Source: an uncultured Paracoccaceae bacterium (GTDB lineage Bacteria; Pseudomonadota; Alphaproteobacteria; Rhodobacterales; Rhodobacteraceae). From it: a DNA stretch of 64,000 nucleotides. The stretch's first letter is position 1; every line of letters begins with the position of its first letter. Under the pieces are notes generated by a model. It saw only the letters and a program-made list of their open reading frames with translations, had not been told where the DNA came from and did not search any database. Location of the stretch: positions 167,751 to 231,750 of the forward strand of contig CATOSU010000007.1 of the NCBI GenBank assembly GCA_951812615.1, written 5' to 3'. Below, piece after piece: positions 18,154 through 26,431 of the stretch. The position numbers and the translations under genes were made by a program.

Positions 18154-18204
18154 GCCACGTCGTGGCAGCGCAGCGTTGACAGGGCACGCGAACTCCAATT
18201 CTCT
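18154..18204 (+). promoter_or_regulatory. Candidate promoter and palindrome before GST gene
   Basis: The palindrome GCCAC-GTC-GTGGC lies at 18154-18166. A perfect -35 TTGACA (18176-18181) follows, with a weak -10 TTCTCT 17 nt later (18199-18204). It lies between the divergent crotonase and GST genes. The palindrome position suits an operator. Confidence 0.35.
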
Positions 18205-18227
18205 GAAATCAAAACCGGGAGGAACCA

Positions 18228-18833
18228 ATGCTGCTTTGCTATGCACCGAACAGCCGCGCCGTGCGCGTGGCTTGGGCGATGGAGGAACTGGGGCTCGACT
18301 ACGAGGTTGAACGCTATACTGTCGGCGACCGCAATCTGCGCACGCCGGAATACCGCGCGAAAAACCCCAACGGGCGGGTGCCGACGCTGATTGACGGGGA
18401 CGTTACGCTGTTTGAGAGTGGCGCGATCATTCAGTATCTGCTGGCCCGGTACAGCGATGGCAGCCTTGTGCCGGATGTGAATTCACCAGAGTTTCCGGTC
18501 TATCTGCAGTGGTTTCACTATACCGAGGGTATGATCATGCCGCAGATGAACAATCTGGTGGTCGAAACCATCCTGTTGCCGCCTGAGAAAAGCAGCGCGG
18601 TGCACGCCAAGCGGGCCACGAAACTGCTGACGCAGATCCTGGCCGCGGTGGACGATCACATGAAGGACCGAGACTACATTGCCGGTGATTTCACCGGTGC
18701 GGATTTCATGATCGGTCATTCCGTGGTGATGTCGGGACGGATGGGGGCGGACCTGTCGCATTACGACAACCTGCGTGCCTATGCCGAACGGATCGAGGCG
18801 CGCCCCGCCTTCCAGCGGGCGGAAAACAAGTGA
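18228..18833 (+). CDS. Glutathione S-transferase
   Basis: 201-residue cytosolic GST. It has a thioredoxin-fold N-terminal domain (LLCYAPNSRAVRVAWAMEEL, then NPNGRVPTLIDGD, and the glutathione gamma-Glu binding motif FESGAI). The alpha-helical C-terminal domain carries DFMIGHSVVM. GGGAGGA gives a good ribosome-binding site. It is translationally coupled to the SDR (GTGA) and forms a three-gene unit with an HCCA-isomerase-like protein, suggesting a glutathione-dependent conjugation or isomerisation step. Confidence 0.9.
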   Translation: MLLCYAPNSRAVRVAWAMEELGLDYEVERYTVGDRNLRTPEYRAKNPNGRVPTLIDGDVTLFESGAIIQYLLARYSDGSLVPDVNSPEFPVYLQWFHYTEGMIMPQMNNLVVETILLPPEKSSAVHAKRATKLLTQILAAVDDHMKDRDYIAGDFTGADFMIGHSVVMSGRMGADLSHYDNLRAYAERIEARPAFQRAENK

Positions 18834-19564
18834 CCGCGCCCATCGTGCTGATCGTCGGGGCCGGCGATTACATCGGCGCGGCGATTGCCAGGAAGTTCGC
18901 GTCCGAGGGCTTTGTCGTCTGCATGGGGCGGCGCAACGGCGACAAGCTGGCCCCGCTGGTGGCGGATATCGAGGCTGCGGGCGGCACCGCGCACGGGTTC
19001 ACGATGGATGCCCGCAGCGAGGAGAGCACCGAGGAGGTGTTTGCCCGGATCGAAAACGAGATCGGGCCGATTGACGTGCTGATCTTCAACGTCGGCGGCA
19101 ACGTCCATTTCCCGATCCTTGAAACCACGGCGCGGGTGTTCCGCAAGGTCTGGGAAATGGCCTGTTTTGCCGGGTTCTTCTCGGGCCGCGAGGCTGCGCG
19201 CTACATGGTGCCGCGGAAAAAGGGGTGCATCTTCTTCACCGGGGCCAGCGCGTCGATGCGCGGCAACCCGGGGTTCGCGGCGTTCTCGGCCGGCAAGGCC
19301 GGTCTGCGGATGCTGGCGCAAAGCCTTGCGCGCGAACTGGGGCCAAAAAACATCCATGTGGCCCATCTGGTGATCGACGCGGGCGTCGACACGGCCTTTG
19401 TCCGCGACATCCACCGCGCCCGCGGGCAGGATCCGGACGCCTTGCCGCCGGATACGCTGATGAATCCCGACAGCGTGGCCGAGGCCTATTGGTATCTTTA
19501 TAATCAGAAACGCGACGCCTGGACCTTTGAGCTGGACGTCCGGCCCTTTGCGGAGAAATGGTGA
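18830..19564 (+). CDS. SDR-family protein lacking the catalytic tyrosine
   Basis: 244-residue short-chain dehydrogenase fold starting with GTG that overlaps the GST stop. The glycine motif is GAGDYIG rather than TGxxxGxG. The active-site YxxxK reads FSAGK (Phe152, Lys156), although the preceding Ser140 region is present. This resembles an atypical SDR subgroup without the catalytic Tyr, so redox activity is uncertain. Position between a GST and a kappa-GST-like isomerase suggests a shared substrate. Confidence 0.82.
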   Translation: MTAPIVLIVGAGDYIGAAIARKFASEGFVVCMGRRNGDKLAPLVADIEAAGGTAHGFTMDARSEESTEEVFARIENEIGPIDVLIFNVGGNVHFPILETTARVFRKVWEMACFAGFFSGREAARYMVPRKKGCIFFTGASASMRGNPGFAAFSAGKAGLRMLAQSLARELGPKNIHVAHLVIDAGVDTAFVRDIHRARGQDPDALPPDTLMNPDSVAEAYWYLYNQKRDAWTFELDVRPFAEKW

Positions 19565-20166
19565 TGCAGATTGAATTCTTGTACGACTTTGGCAGCCCGA
19601 ACGCCTATCTGGTGCACAAGGTTCTGCCGGCGCTGGCAACGCGGTGCGGAGCAGAGGTGAAGCATGTCCCGATCCTGCTGGGCGGGGTGTTCAAGGCCAC
19701 CAACAACCAGAGCCCGATGCAGGCCTTTGGCGGCGTCACCGGCAAGCTGGCCTATCAGCAGCGCGAGCTGGCCCGGTTCTTCGAACGGCACGGGCTGGAC
19801 TTCACCTTCAACCCGCATTTTCCGGTGATGACCATCGGCGTGATGCGCGGCGCGGTCTATGCGCAGGGCAAGGCGTGGGAACAGGCCTATACCGACGCGG
19901 TATTCGACGCGATGTGGGTCGCGGGCGAGAAGATGGACGACCCGGCGGTGATCGCGCGGGTGCTGGCGGACGCGGATCTGCCGGCACAGGAGATCATGGC
20001 GGCGACGCAGACCCCGGAGGTCAAGCAGGGGCTGATCGAAACGACCGCGGCGGCCGTTGCACGCGGTGTGTTCGGGGCGCCGACGATCTTTGCCGGGGAC
20101 GAGATGTTCTTTGGCAAGGACGCGCTGGGGGATCTGGAATGGCACCTGACCGGGCGCAACGCCTGA
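19564..20166 (+). CDS. HCCA isomerase / kappa-class GST-like protein
   Basis: 200-residue DsbA-fold protein opening with EFLYDFGSPNAYLVH, the glutathione-binding start of 2-hydroxychromene-2-carboxylate isomerases and kappa GSTs. There is no CxxC. It ends with the GAPTIFAGDEMFFGKD cis-Pro region. I chose ATG 19564 (TGATG overlap, GGAG 8 nt upstream) over 19558, which is too close to the ribosome-binding site. HCCA isomerases use glutathione to isomerise ring-cleavage products. Confidence 0.88.
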   Translation: MQIEFLYDFGSPNAYLVHKVLPALATRCGAEVKHVPILLGGVFKATNNQSPMQAFGGVTGKLAYQQRELARFFERHGLDFTFNPHFPVMTIGVMRGAVYAQGKAWEQAYTDAVFDAMWVAGEKMDDPAVIARVLADADLPAQEIMAATQTPEVKQGLIETTAAAVARGVFGAPTIFAGDEMFFGKDALGDLEWHLTGRNA

Positions 20167-20225
20167 CCCCGGGAAAAAGCCGCACAATTCTCGATTACGT
20201 TTTTTTAGGAAAAATCAGCGCCGCG

Positions 20226-20927
20226 TCACACTTCCAGCCATTCCTTGCGCACGTCGTCGCGGTCGCGCAGGTCCTGCGGCGTGCCTTCGAACACCACCTG
20301 ACCGTGGCCCATGACGTAGACCCGGTGCGCGATGTCCAGCGCAATGGCCAGTTTCTGTTCCACCAGCAGGGTTGAAATGCCGCGCTTGGCAATCTCCTGC
20401 AGCAATTCGGCAACCTTCTGGGTCATCTGTGGGCTGAGACCCTCGGTCGGTTCGTCGATCATGATCAGGTCAGGATCGCCCATCAGGGTCCGGCACATGG
20501 TCAGCATCTGCTGTTCGCCGCCCGACAGCACGCTGGCTTCGACATCGGCGCGTTCGCGCAGGTTCGAGAACATCTCGAACATGTTTTCCATCGACCAGCG
20601 ACCGGAACTGTCCTTCTGACCCGGCTTGAGCCCGAGGATCAGGTTCTGCCGCGTGGTCAGGCCGGGAAAGATGTCGCGGTTTTCCGGGACATAGCCGATG
20701 CCGAGATTGGCAACCTCATAGGCCTTCTTGCCGGCAATCTCCTGTCCCTTGAACTTGACAGAGCCCTGCGGCGGCACCTCGCCCATCACCGCCTTGCAGG
20801 TGGTGGAGCGGCCAACGCCGTTGCGGCCCAGAAGCGCGACGATCTCGCCTTCCTTGATGTTCAGGTTCACCCCCTGCAGGATGTGCGATTTGCCGTAATA
20901 GGCGTGCAGGTCCGTCACATCGAGCAT
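20226..20927 (-). CDS. livF: Liv-type ABC transporter ATP-binding protein
   Basis: 233-residue LivF-like ATPase of a branched-chain amino acid/carboxylate-type importer. The signature VLSGGEQQM and Walker B LIMIDEPTEGL are intact. The Walker A reads GRNGVGRST, with Arg40 where the invariant Lys is expected. It is the last gene of the livKHMGF set. Its start overlaps the livG stop by one base (TGATG). The partner LivG has a normal Walker A, so ATP use may be asymmetric. Confidence 0.93.
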   Translation of the reverse strand: MLDVTDLHAYYGKSHILQGVNLNIKEGEIVALLGRNGVGRSTTCKAVMGEVPPQGSVKFKGQEIAGKKAYEVANLGIGYVPENRDIFPGLTTRQNLILGLKPGQKDSSGRWSMENMFEMFSNLRERADVEASVLSGGEQQMLTMCRTLMGDPDLIMIDEPTEGLSPQMTQKVAELLQEIAKRGISTLLVEQKLAIALDIAHRVYVMGHGQVVFEGTPQDLRDRDDVRKEWLEV

Positions 20928-21682
20928 CAGTGCGCCTCCATTGCCGCGCCGAGATAGGCTTCCTGAACGCGCGGGTTCGCGCGGACCTCTTCCGGGGCGC
21001 CGGTGGCGATGATCTCGCCATAGACCAGCACCGAGATCCGGTCGGCGAGGCCGAAAACCACCCCCATATCATGTTCCACCATCACCAGCGTCTTGTTCTC
21101 GGTCACCTTGCGGATCAGCTCGACGATATAGTCGGTTTCCGAATGGCTCATGCCCGCGGTCGGTTCGTCCAGCATGATCACGTTGGCGCCGCCGGCGATG
21201 GTGATGCCGATCTCCAGCGCGCGCTGTTCGGCATAGCTGAGCACGCCGGCCGGCAATTCGCGCCGGGCGGTCAGGTTGATCTGTTCGAGGATCGCATCAG
21301 CGGCCTCGGTCAGGTCGTTTGACCGCGCGACGAGGTTCCAGAACGAATATTTGTACCCCCGCGACCACAAAAGCGAACAGCGGACGTTTTCGAACACGGT
21401 CATCATCGGAAAGATATTGGTGATCTGGAACGACCGGCTGAGCCCGAGGCGGTTGATCTCGTAAGGGGCCTTGCCGGCGAGATCCTGCCCGTTCAGTTCG
21501 ACAACGCCGGCGGTCTGCGGAAAGCGGCCGGTGATCAGGTTGAACAGCGTCGATTTTCCGGCCCCGTTCGGCCCGATGATGGCGTGGCGTTCGCCTTTGG
21601 GGATGCTGAGATCAACGCCGCGGATGATCTCGGTCTGGCCGAAGCTCTTGCGCAGGTTCACGAGTTCGAGTGCGGATGTCAT
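20927..21682 (-). CDS. livG: Liv-type ABC transporter ATP-binding protein
   Basis: 251-residue LivG-like ATPase with Walker A GPNGAGKST near residue 38, signature LSYAEQRAL (the LivG variant) and Walker B VIMLDEPTAGM. I chose the start at 21682 (MTSALELVNL), which overlaps the livM stop (TAATG). The longer open frame upstream is not protein-like. It works with LivF as the nucleotide-binding pair. Confidence 0.93.
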   Translation of the reverse strand: MTSALELVNLRKSFGQTEIIRGVDLSIPKGERHAIIGPNGAGKSTLFNLITGRFPQTAGVVELNGQDLAGKAPYEINRLGLSRSFQITNIFPMMTVFENVRCSLLWSRGYKYSFWNLVARSNDLTEAADAILEQINLTARRELPAGVLSYAEQRALEIGITIAGGANVIMLDEPTAGMSHSETDYIVELIRKVTENKTLVMVEHDMGVVFGLADRISVLVYGEIIATGAPEEVRANPRVQEAYLGAAMEAH

Positions 21683-22956
21683 TACGCGGCCTCCGGCAGG
21701 GTGCTGGCGTTGTCCCACGCCGCCTTGAAGGCGGGCGCGTTGCGCACCGCAAGTCCCACGCCCACCACGGCGATGACCAGCGGCACCACCCATGGCAGGA
21801 CATTGTGGGTCGAGAAATCGATCCAGAACAGGGTCATTTCATGTTCGTCTGCCGCACCGGACCGGACGTGAAAGCTCATCTCGACCAGCGCAGCAATCCC
21901 GAGCCCGCCAATGACGCCCGGCAGCACGCAGGTGATGTATGGCATCACCAGCGTACCCAGCTTGCCGGTTTTGAGCGCCGGGACATGGGACATGATGATG
22001 CCGCTGAGCCCGGCCGGGAAGAACATCACCACGCCGACGAAGACGACGCCGAGATACAGCTCCCACAGATGGGTCTGCAGGCCGAGTACCGTTGCCAGCA
22101 GGGTGAAGACGATGGCGCCGATGATCGGGCCCCAGAAGAAACCGACACCGCCGAGGAAGGTGATCAGAAGGATCGCGCCCGAGGCGGTGACGTTAAGGTC
22201 GGTCTCGGTGGCGATCTCGAAGAGGATCGCCGACAGGCCGCCCGCGACACCGCAGAAAAAGCCCGAAACCGTGAAGCTGGCAAACCGGACCCAGCGGGCG
22301 GAATATCCGAGGAATTCGGCCCGTTCCGGATTGTCGCGCACGGCGTTTGCCATGCGGCCGACGGGCGTGCGCGAGAACAGGTACATCAGCACCACGGCAA
22401 CAAACATCCAGATCGAGATCAGGTAATAGACCTCGAGATTGCTGATGAACTCGATCCCGAAGAAGGGCAGCCCCTCGTCGCGGTAGCCCGAAATGCCCTC
22501 TTCACCGCCGAAAAAGACGGTGACGATCAACACCAGTGCAGCAAAAAGTTCGCCAATGCCCAGCGAAATCATGGCAAAGACCGTGCCGGCCTTGCGGGTT
22601 GAGAAGCTGCCGATGATGAACGCGAAGATCAGGCCGAAGAACCCGCCGATCAGCGGCAGCAGCGGCAGCGGCAGGGCGCCGAACCAGGTGGCGTTCATCA
22701 CGTGCAGGCACATGAAAGAGCCAAGGCCCATATAGACCGCGTGGCCGAAGCTGAGCATTCCGCCCTGCCCCAGCAGCATGTTGTAGGCCAGCGCGAAGAC
22801 GATGGTGATGCCCATCTGGCTGAGAATGGTCAGCTGGCTGCGCGACCCGAGAAAGACCGGCAGAATCAGCAGAATGATCGCGGCAATGATCCACGGCAGC
22901 AGAACCGAAACCGGCTGACCGAAGAGGATGCGGGAGTTCGTGGATGCGTTGCTCAT
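21682..22956 (-). CDS. livM: Liv-type ABC transporter permease
   Basis: 424-residue LivM-like inner-membrane permease with about ten hydrophobic segments and the family core MLSFGHAVYMGLG near residue 75. The length is above a typical LivM because of an extended C-terminal tail with extra membrane segments (about 330-410). It overlaps livH by ATGA. Confidence 0.92.
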   Translation of the reverse strand: MSNASTNSRILFGQPVSVLLPWIIAAIILLILPVFLGSRSQLTILSQMGITIVFALAYNMLLGQGGMLSFGHAVYMGLGSFMCLHVMNATWFGALPLPLLPLIGGFFGLIFAFIIGSFSTRKAGTVFAMISLGIGELFAALVLIVTVFFGGEEGISGYRDEGLPFFGIEFISNLEVYYLISIWMFVAVVLMYLFSRTPVGRMANAVRDNPERAEFLGYSARWVRFASFTVSGFFCGVAGGLSAILFEIATETDLNVTASGAILLITFLGGVGFFWGPIIGAIVFTLLATVLGLQTHLWELYLGVVFVGVVMFFPAGLSGIIMSHVPALKTGKLGTLVMPYITCVLPGVIGGLGIAALVEMSFHVRSGAADEHEMTLFWIDFSTHNVLPWVVPLVIAVVGVGLAVRNAPAFKAAWDNASTLPEAA

Positions 22957-23915
22957 ACTTCACGTTTCCCCATCAGGCCGTGCGGGCGGAACACGAGGAT
23001 GGCAACCATCAGGATATAAGGCAGGATTGGCCCGATCTGCGGCAGTGTCAGTGTCCAGAGATCGCGCAGACCGCTGTCCCAGATGTTCGCCGGCTCCTCC
23101 AGCCCGAAGGCCAGCAGGATGGTCCTAAACTCGAAATTATAGGCCGCCGCAAAGGTGGTGATCCAGCCGATCAGCAGCGATGCGGCCAGCGCGCCCCGGA
23201 GCGAGCCCAGCCCGCCAACCACGATGGTCACGAAGACGATGGAGCCCAGCGTGAAGGCCATGCCCGGGAAAGTTCCCAGCGCGGGCCCGGCGATGACACC
23301 CGCCACCCCGGCCAGCGCGGTGCCGACGCCGAAGACGCCCATGAACACCATCGGCACGTTATGCCCCAGCGCCTCGACCGTCTTGGGATAGGTCAGCGCG
23401 GCCTGAATGATCATGCCGATGCGGGTCTTGGTGAGGATGTAGAGCAGCCCGCCAAAGATCAGCATCGAGATCAGGATCATGAAGACCTTGTAGGCCTCGA
23501 TGGTGTTCTGACCGATGGAGAACAACGCGAAATTCAGCCATTCCGGCTCAAAATATGCGATCTGGTTCTGACCCCAGAAGAATTTGACAACCTCCTGAAC
23601 CAGCAGCGCCAGCCCGAAGGTAAAGATCAGTTCCGGCACGTGGCCGTATTGGTGCACCCGGCGCAGGCCATAGCGTTCGATGGCCGCCCCGGCCACGCCG
23701 ACGATGATCGGTGCAACGATCAGCCCGCCGATAAAGCCCAGCCCGATCACCGTGGAGATCTGATAGGCGAAATATGCGCCCAGCATGTAGAAGCTGGCAT
23801 GGGCGAAGTTCAGCACGCCCATCATCGAGAAGATCAGCGTCAGTCCACTGGACAGCATGAACAGCAGCAGCCCGAAAACCAAACCGTCTATGATATTGAC
23901 GAAAAACAGATCCAT
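22953..23915 (-). CDS. livH: Liv-type ABC transporter permease
   Basis: 320-residue LivH-like permease. Hydrophobic throughout, with the family motif LNFAHASFYMLGAYFAY near residue 35 and GLGSLRGALAASLLIGW near 260. GAGGGGGT lies a little upstream of the ATG. It follows livK after a terminator-like hairpin, so permease expression may be reduced relative to the binding protein. Confidence 0.93.
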   Translation of the reverse strand: MDLFFVNIIDGLVFGLLLFMLSSGLTLIFSMMGVLNFAHASFYMLGAYFAYQISTVIGLGFIGGLIVAPIIVGVAGAAIERYGLRRVHQYGHVPELIFTFGLALLVQEVVKFFWGQNQIAYFEPEWLNFALFSIGQNTIEAYKVFMILISMLIFGGLLYILTKTRIGMIIQAALTYPKTVEALGHNVPMVFMGVFGVGTALAGVAGVIAGPALGTFPGMAFTLGSIVFVTIVVGGLGSLRGALAASLLIGWITTFAAAYNFEFRTILLAFGLEEPANIWDSGLRDLWTLTLPQIGPILPYILMVAILVFRPHGLMGKREV

Positions 23916-23963
23916 AGATCCGGTGACCCCCTCGAAGATTTCTTGCTTTTGGTCGTGAAAAGA

Positions 23964-23989
23964 CCCGCCCCGCAGCTATGCGGAGCGGG
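23964..23989 (-). terminator. Hairpin between livK and livH (attenuator)
   Basis: Stem CCCGC + CCGCA pairs with TGCGG + GCGGG with one internal mismatch and a 4-nt loop. On the minus strand it is followed by TCTTTT. It sits between the binding-protein gene and the permease genes, the usual place for partial termination that keeps the binding protein in excess. Confidence 0.65.
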
Positions 23990-24006
23990 CCGTATACAGG
24001 CCGGGA

Positions 24007-25251
24007 TTACGGCTTGTCCATCTTGCAGGTGGTGGGCGAATCCATGGCCGCCATTTCCACGGTGCTTACGGCGCGCAGGCCGAACTCGGAGTTGTCCAGC
24101 GGGAACTCGATGTTCTCGTTGGTGTGCTCCTGAATGTGCACGTTCTGGATCATCTGGTGATCCTGCGGGCGCATGAACAGCTTGCCGCCCCAGATCGACT
24201 CATGCTCCATGCCTTCCAGCGCATAGGCAACCTTGACGACATCGTCTGCGGTACCGGCCGCGTCGATGGCCTTGGCCAGCATTTCGACCGCGTTGGCGAT
24301 CCGGGACTGAGTGATGTCATGGTCGGGGTACTTGGCTTCGAAGGCCGTAACATAGGCCGCCATCCGGTCCGAGGCCGGCGGGTTCAGCGCGCCTTCTGCG
24401 ACGAGGTTGATGGTGCCTTTGCCGGCTTCACCAAAGGTGCGGGTGATGCCGTTGGACGCTGCATAGTAGGTGTAGATCGGGCCGTCGAACCCGGCCTCGA
24501 TGATCGCCTTGCCGAGGCCGACCATGTCCGAACCCCAGTTGCCGGTGATCACAGCATTGGCGCCGGATGCGACGATCTTGCGTGCATACGGGGTGAAATC
24601 CTTCACCTTGCCGATCGGGTGCAGCTCGTTGCCGACAATCTCCACATCCGGGCGCTTGTTGCCCAGATCGCGCACGGCGGCAGCGGCAACCGCCTTGCCG
24701 AAGGAATAGTCCTGACCGATCAGGTACACCTTCTTGATGCCGTCATCCTTGGCCATCACATCGGTCAGCGCGTCCATCTTGATGTCGGCGTTGGCGTCGA
24801 AACGGAAGTGCCAGAAGTTGCAGTTGTCGTTGGTCAGGGCCGGATCAACCGCGGAATAGTTGATGAACAGCACCCGGTCGCCGGGGTTGCGGCGGTTGTG
24901 CTTGTTCACCGCTTCGGTGATCGCGCCGGCGATCCCGGACGAGTTGCCCTGCGCGATAAAGCGGATGCCCGCGTCGATCGCGACCTGCAGCTGCACCAGC
25001 GATTCCTTGCCGGACATCTTGTTGTCGAACTCGACAATCTCGAAGTTCTGGCCGCCCAGGACACCGCCCTGCTTGTTGACCAGTTCCTCGGCCGCAAAGT
25101 TCCATTCCGCCAGACCGTTGGTGCCGGTGGTGGCAAACGGACCCGACAGCGGGTCGATGAAGGCGATCTTGATATTCTCTGCAAAGCCGGCTGTGGCGCT
25201 GATGGCCATGGCCAGCGCTGCGCTCAGGCCCAGCTTGGTGGACTTACGCAT
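24007..25251 (-). CDS. livK: Liv-type ABC transporter substrate-binding protein
   Basis: 414-residue periplasmic binding protein. It has a Sec signal peptide at residues 1-24 (SAALAMAISATAGFA, cut before ENIKIAF) and the Leu/Ile/Val-binding-protein-like type 1 fold (FIDPLSGPFATTG). GGGAGGA precedes the ATG. The location next to catabolic acyl-CoA genes suggests the ligand is the acid degraded by this island rather than an amino acid. The ligand is not predictable here. Confidence 0.92.
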   Translation of the reverse strand: MRKSTKLGLSAALAMAISATAGFAENIKIAFIDPLSGPFATTGTNGLAEWNFAAEELVNKQGGVLGGQNFEIVEFDNKMSGKESLVQLQVAIDAGIRFIAQGNSSGIAGAITEAVNKHNRRNPGDRVLFINYSAVDPALTNDNCNFWHFRFDANADIKMDALTDVMAKDDGIKKVYLIGQDYSFGKAVAAAAVRDLGNKRPDVEIVGNELHPIGKVKDFTPYARKIVASGANAVITGNWGSDMVGLGKAIIEAGFDGPIYTYYAASNGITRTFGEAGKGTINLVAEGALNPPASDRMAAYVTAFEAKYPDHDITQSRIANAVEMLAKAIDAAGTADDVVKVAYALEGMEHESIWGGKLFMRPQDHQMIQNVHIQEHTNENIEFPLDNSEFGLRAVSTVEMAAMDSPTTCKMDKP

Positions 25252-25376
25252 TGTCTTCCTCCCATGTTAGCACCCGGTTTTTCTGGCCGTTGTTTCCGGC
25301 GCCCGGGTTCGCTGTCGAAGCCTTGCATATTGCAGGCCAATGTCAAGCGCTCCGGGGGTGTGAAAACCGGTGTTCG

Positions 25377-25391
25377 CGTAATTATGTTTCG
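25377..25391. promoter_or_regulatory. Weak IclR-like site before livK
   Basis: CGTAAT-TAT-GTTTCG. It fits the 6-3-6 palindrome layout with 4 of 6 arm matches. It lies about 125 bp upstream of livK and is weaker than the three main sites. Confidence 0.2.
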
Positions 25392-25501
25392 TGTTGGCAC
25401 AGTTGAAAATTTCAAAAGAATCCCGCCCGGATTTCCCCATGCGAACACCATGTAAGACACATGACTTTCATCTTTTAGTCGTTTGAAATTATAATATTTT
25501 A

Positions 25502-25546
25502 ATTCGCATGGCTGATCGTGACTTCAGCGGCACGATCACTGCGAAT
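25502..25546 (-). terminator. Long hairpin after the IclR gene
   Basis: Outer arms ATTCGCA/TGCGAAT and inner arms GATCGTG/CACGATC (7 bp each) enclose a 10-nt loop. Small asymmetric internal gaps separate the arms. On the minus strand it is followed by TAAAATATTATAA. It probably terminates transcription from the IclR side and insulates livK. Confidence 0.45.
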
Positions 25547-25612
25547 CGAAGCCGAAATCAGCCTGAACAGCTCTCCTGCAGATGCGGTTGGCGCCCTCAG
25601 GTTTCCGCATTG

Positions 25613-25627
25613 CAGAATTTCATTCCG
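25613..25627. promoter_or_regulatory. Candidate IclR operator at the IclR/livK junction
   Basis: CAGAAT-TTC-ATTCCG, 15-bp palindrome with 5 of 6 arm matches, preceded by TG to fit TGCRRAAYNNNRTTYCG. The surrounding 25 bp (25603-25627) match 33708-33732 at 21 of 25 positions. It overlaps the IclR stop codon. Confidence 0.5.
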
Positions 25628-26429
25628 CTACGTTACGGGAGACCTCGCCGGACAGGCTCAGGGTCTGGCCGGCCCGGATCAGTCGCTGGGCGTAAACGGT
25701 TTCCAGCTGCTTTCGTTTCACATGGAAGGACGGGCCGCCGACGTTCAGGCCGAACAACCGGTTTCCGCTCAGCGATGTGACAGGCACGGCTATGCCGTTC
25801 ACGTCCGGTCGCCAGTCCCCGTATCCGGTGCAGAACCTCTGTTCCCCGAATTCACGGCGGGCCTGATCATAGCTTTGGAGCCGCTCGGCTTCGCGGTCGG
25901 GTTCGCTGCGGCGGGCATCGTCAAAGGCCTCTTCCAGCCGGTCTTCGTCCATTCCCGCCAGAATGGCGCGCCCGATTGCGGAAAAGAACAGCGGCAGCCG
26001 CGCGCCGACCCGCATCGTCAGAGACACGTCCTCGCGCGAGGTCTGGACGGCCAGATAGATCACTTCGTTCCTGTGCCGCTCGCCCAGGGCGACGGTGATG
26101 TAGGAATTCGGCCCGTCCCGCAGCGCCTTCATTTCGCTTTCCGCCCGGTCGGCGATGTCCAGCGCCGCCAGCACGCCGAAGCCCAGTTGCAGCACCCCCG
26201 CGCTCAGCCGGTAGGTGCCGGTCCGGCTGTCGGCCACGAGGTAATCAAGCTTACGCAGCGTGTATGTCAGCCGCGACACCGTCGCCTTGGGCAGGCCAGT
26301 GCGTTCGGAGATGTCGGTGTTCGACAGTTCCACCTCGTTTTGCCGGAAACAGCGCAGCACCTCCAGCCCGCGCGCCAGGGCGGTGATGAAATTCCGGTCT
26401 TTCTCTTCGGCAAACTGGTCCTCTTCCAT
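25620..26429 (-). CDS. IclR-family transcriptional regulator
   Basis: 269-residue IclR-type protein. The N-terminal winged HTH spans about residues 12-75 (SNTDISERTGLPKATVSRL). A C-terminal effector-binding GAF-like domain carries LPLFFSAIGRAILAGM near 150. IclR regulators usually control a nearby catabolic operon in response to its acid or CoA-ester intermediate. It lies 2 bp after the kinase gene and immediately upstream of livK. Three matching 15-bp palindromes in the island are its likely operators. Confidence 0.93.
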   Translation of the reverse strand: MEEDQFAEEKDRNFITALARGLEVLRCFRQNEVELSNTDISERTGLPKATVSRLTYTLRKLDYLVADSRTGTYRLSAGVLQLGFGVLAALDIADRAESEMKALRDGPNSYITVALGERHRNEVIYLAVQTSREDVSLTMRVGARLPLFFSAIGRAILAGMDEDRLEEAFDDARRSEPDREAERLQSYDQARREFGEQRFCTGYGDWRPDVNGIAVPVTSLSGNRLFGLNVGGPSFHVKRKQLETVYAQRLIRAGQTLSLSGEVSRNVAE

Positions 26430-26431
26430 GA

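Larger units (their letters stand above)
25252..25619. other. livK upstream region
   Basis: No gene is visible in this gap on either strand. It holds, reading toward livK, a candidate IclR site (25613-25627, overlapping the IclR stop), a long hairpin (25502-25546) followed by AT-rich sequence, a weaker IclR-like site (25377-25391), and a TTGACA on the minus strand at 25341-25346. livK therefore probably has its own promoter. Confidence 0.5.
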
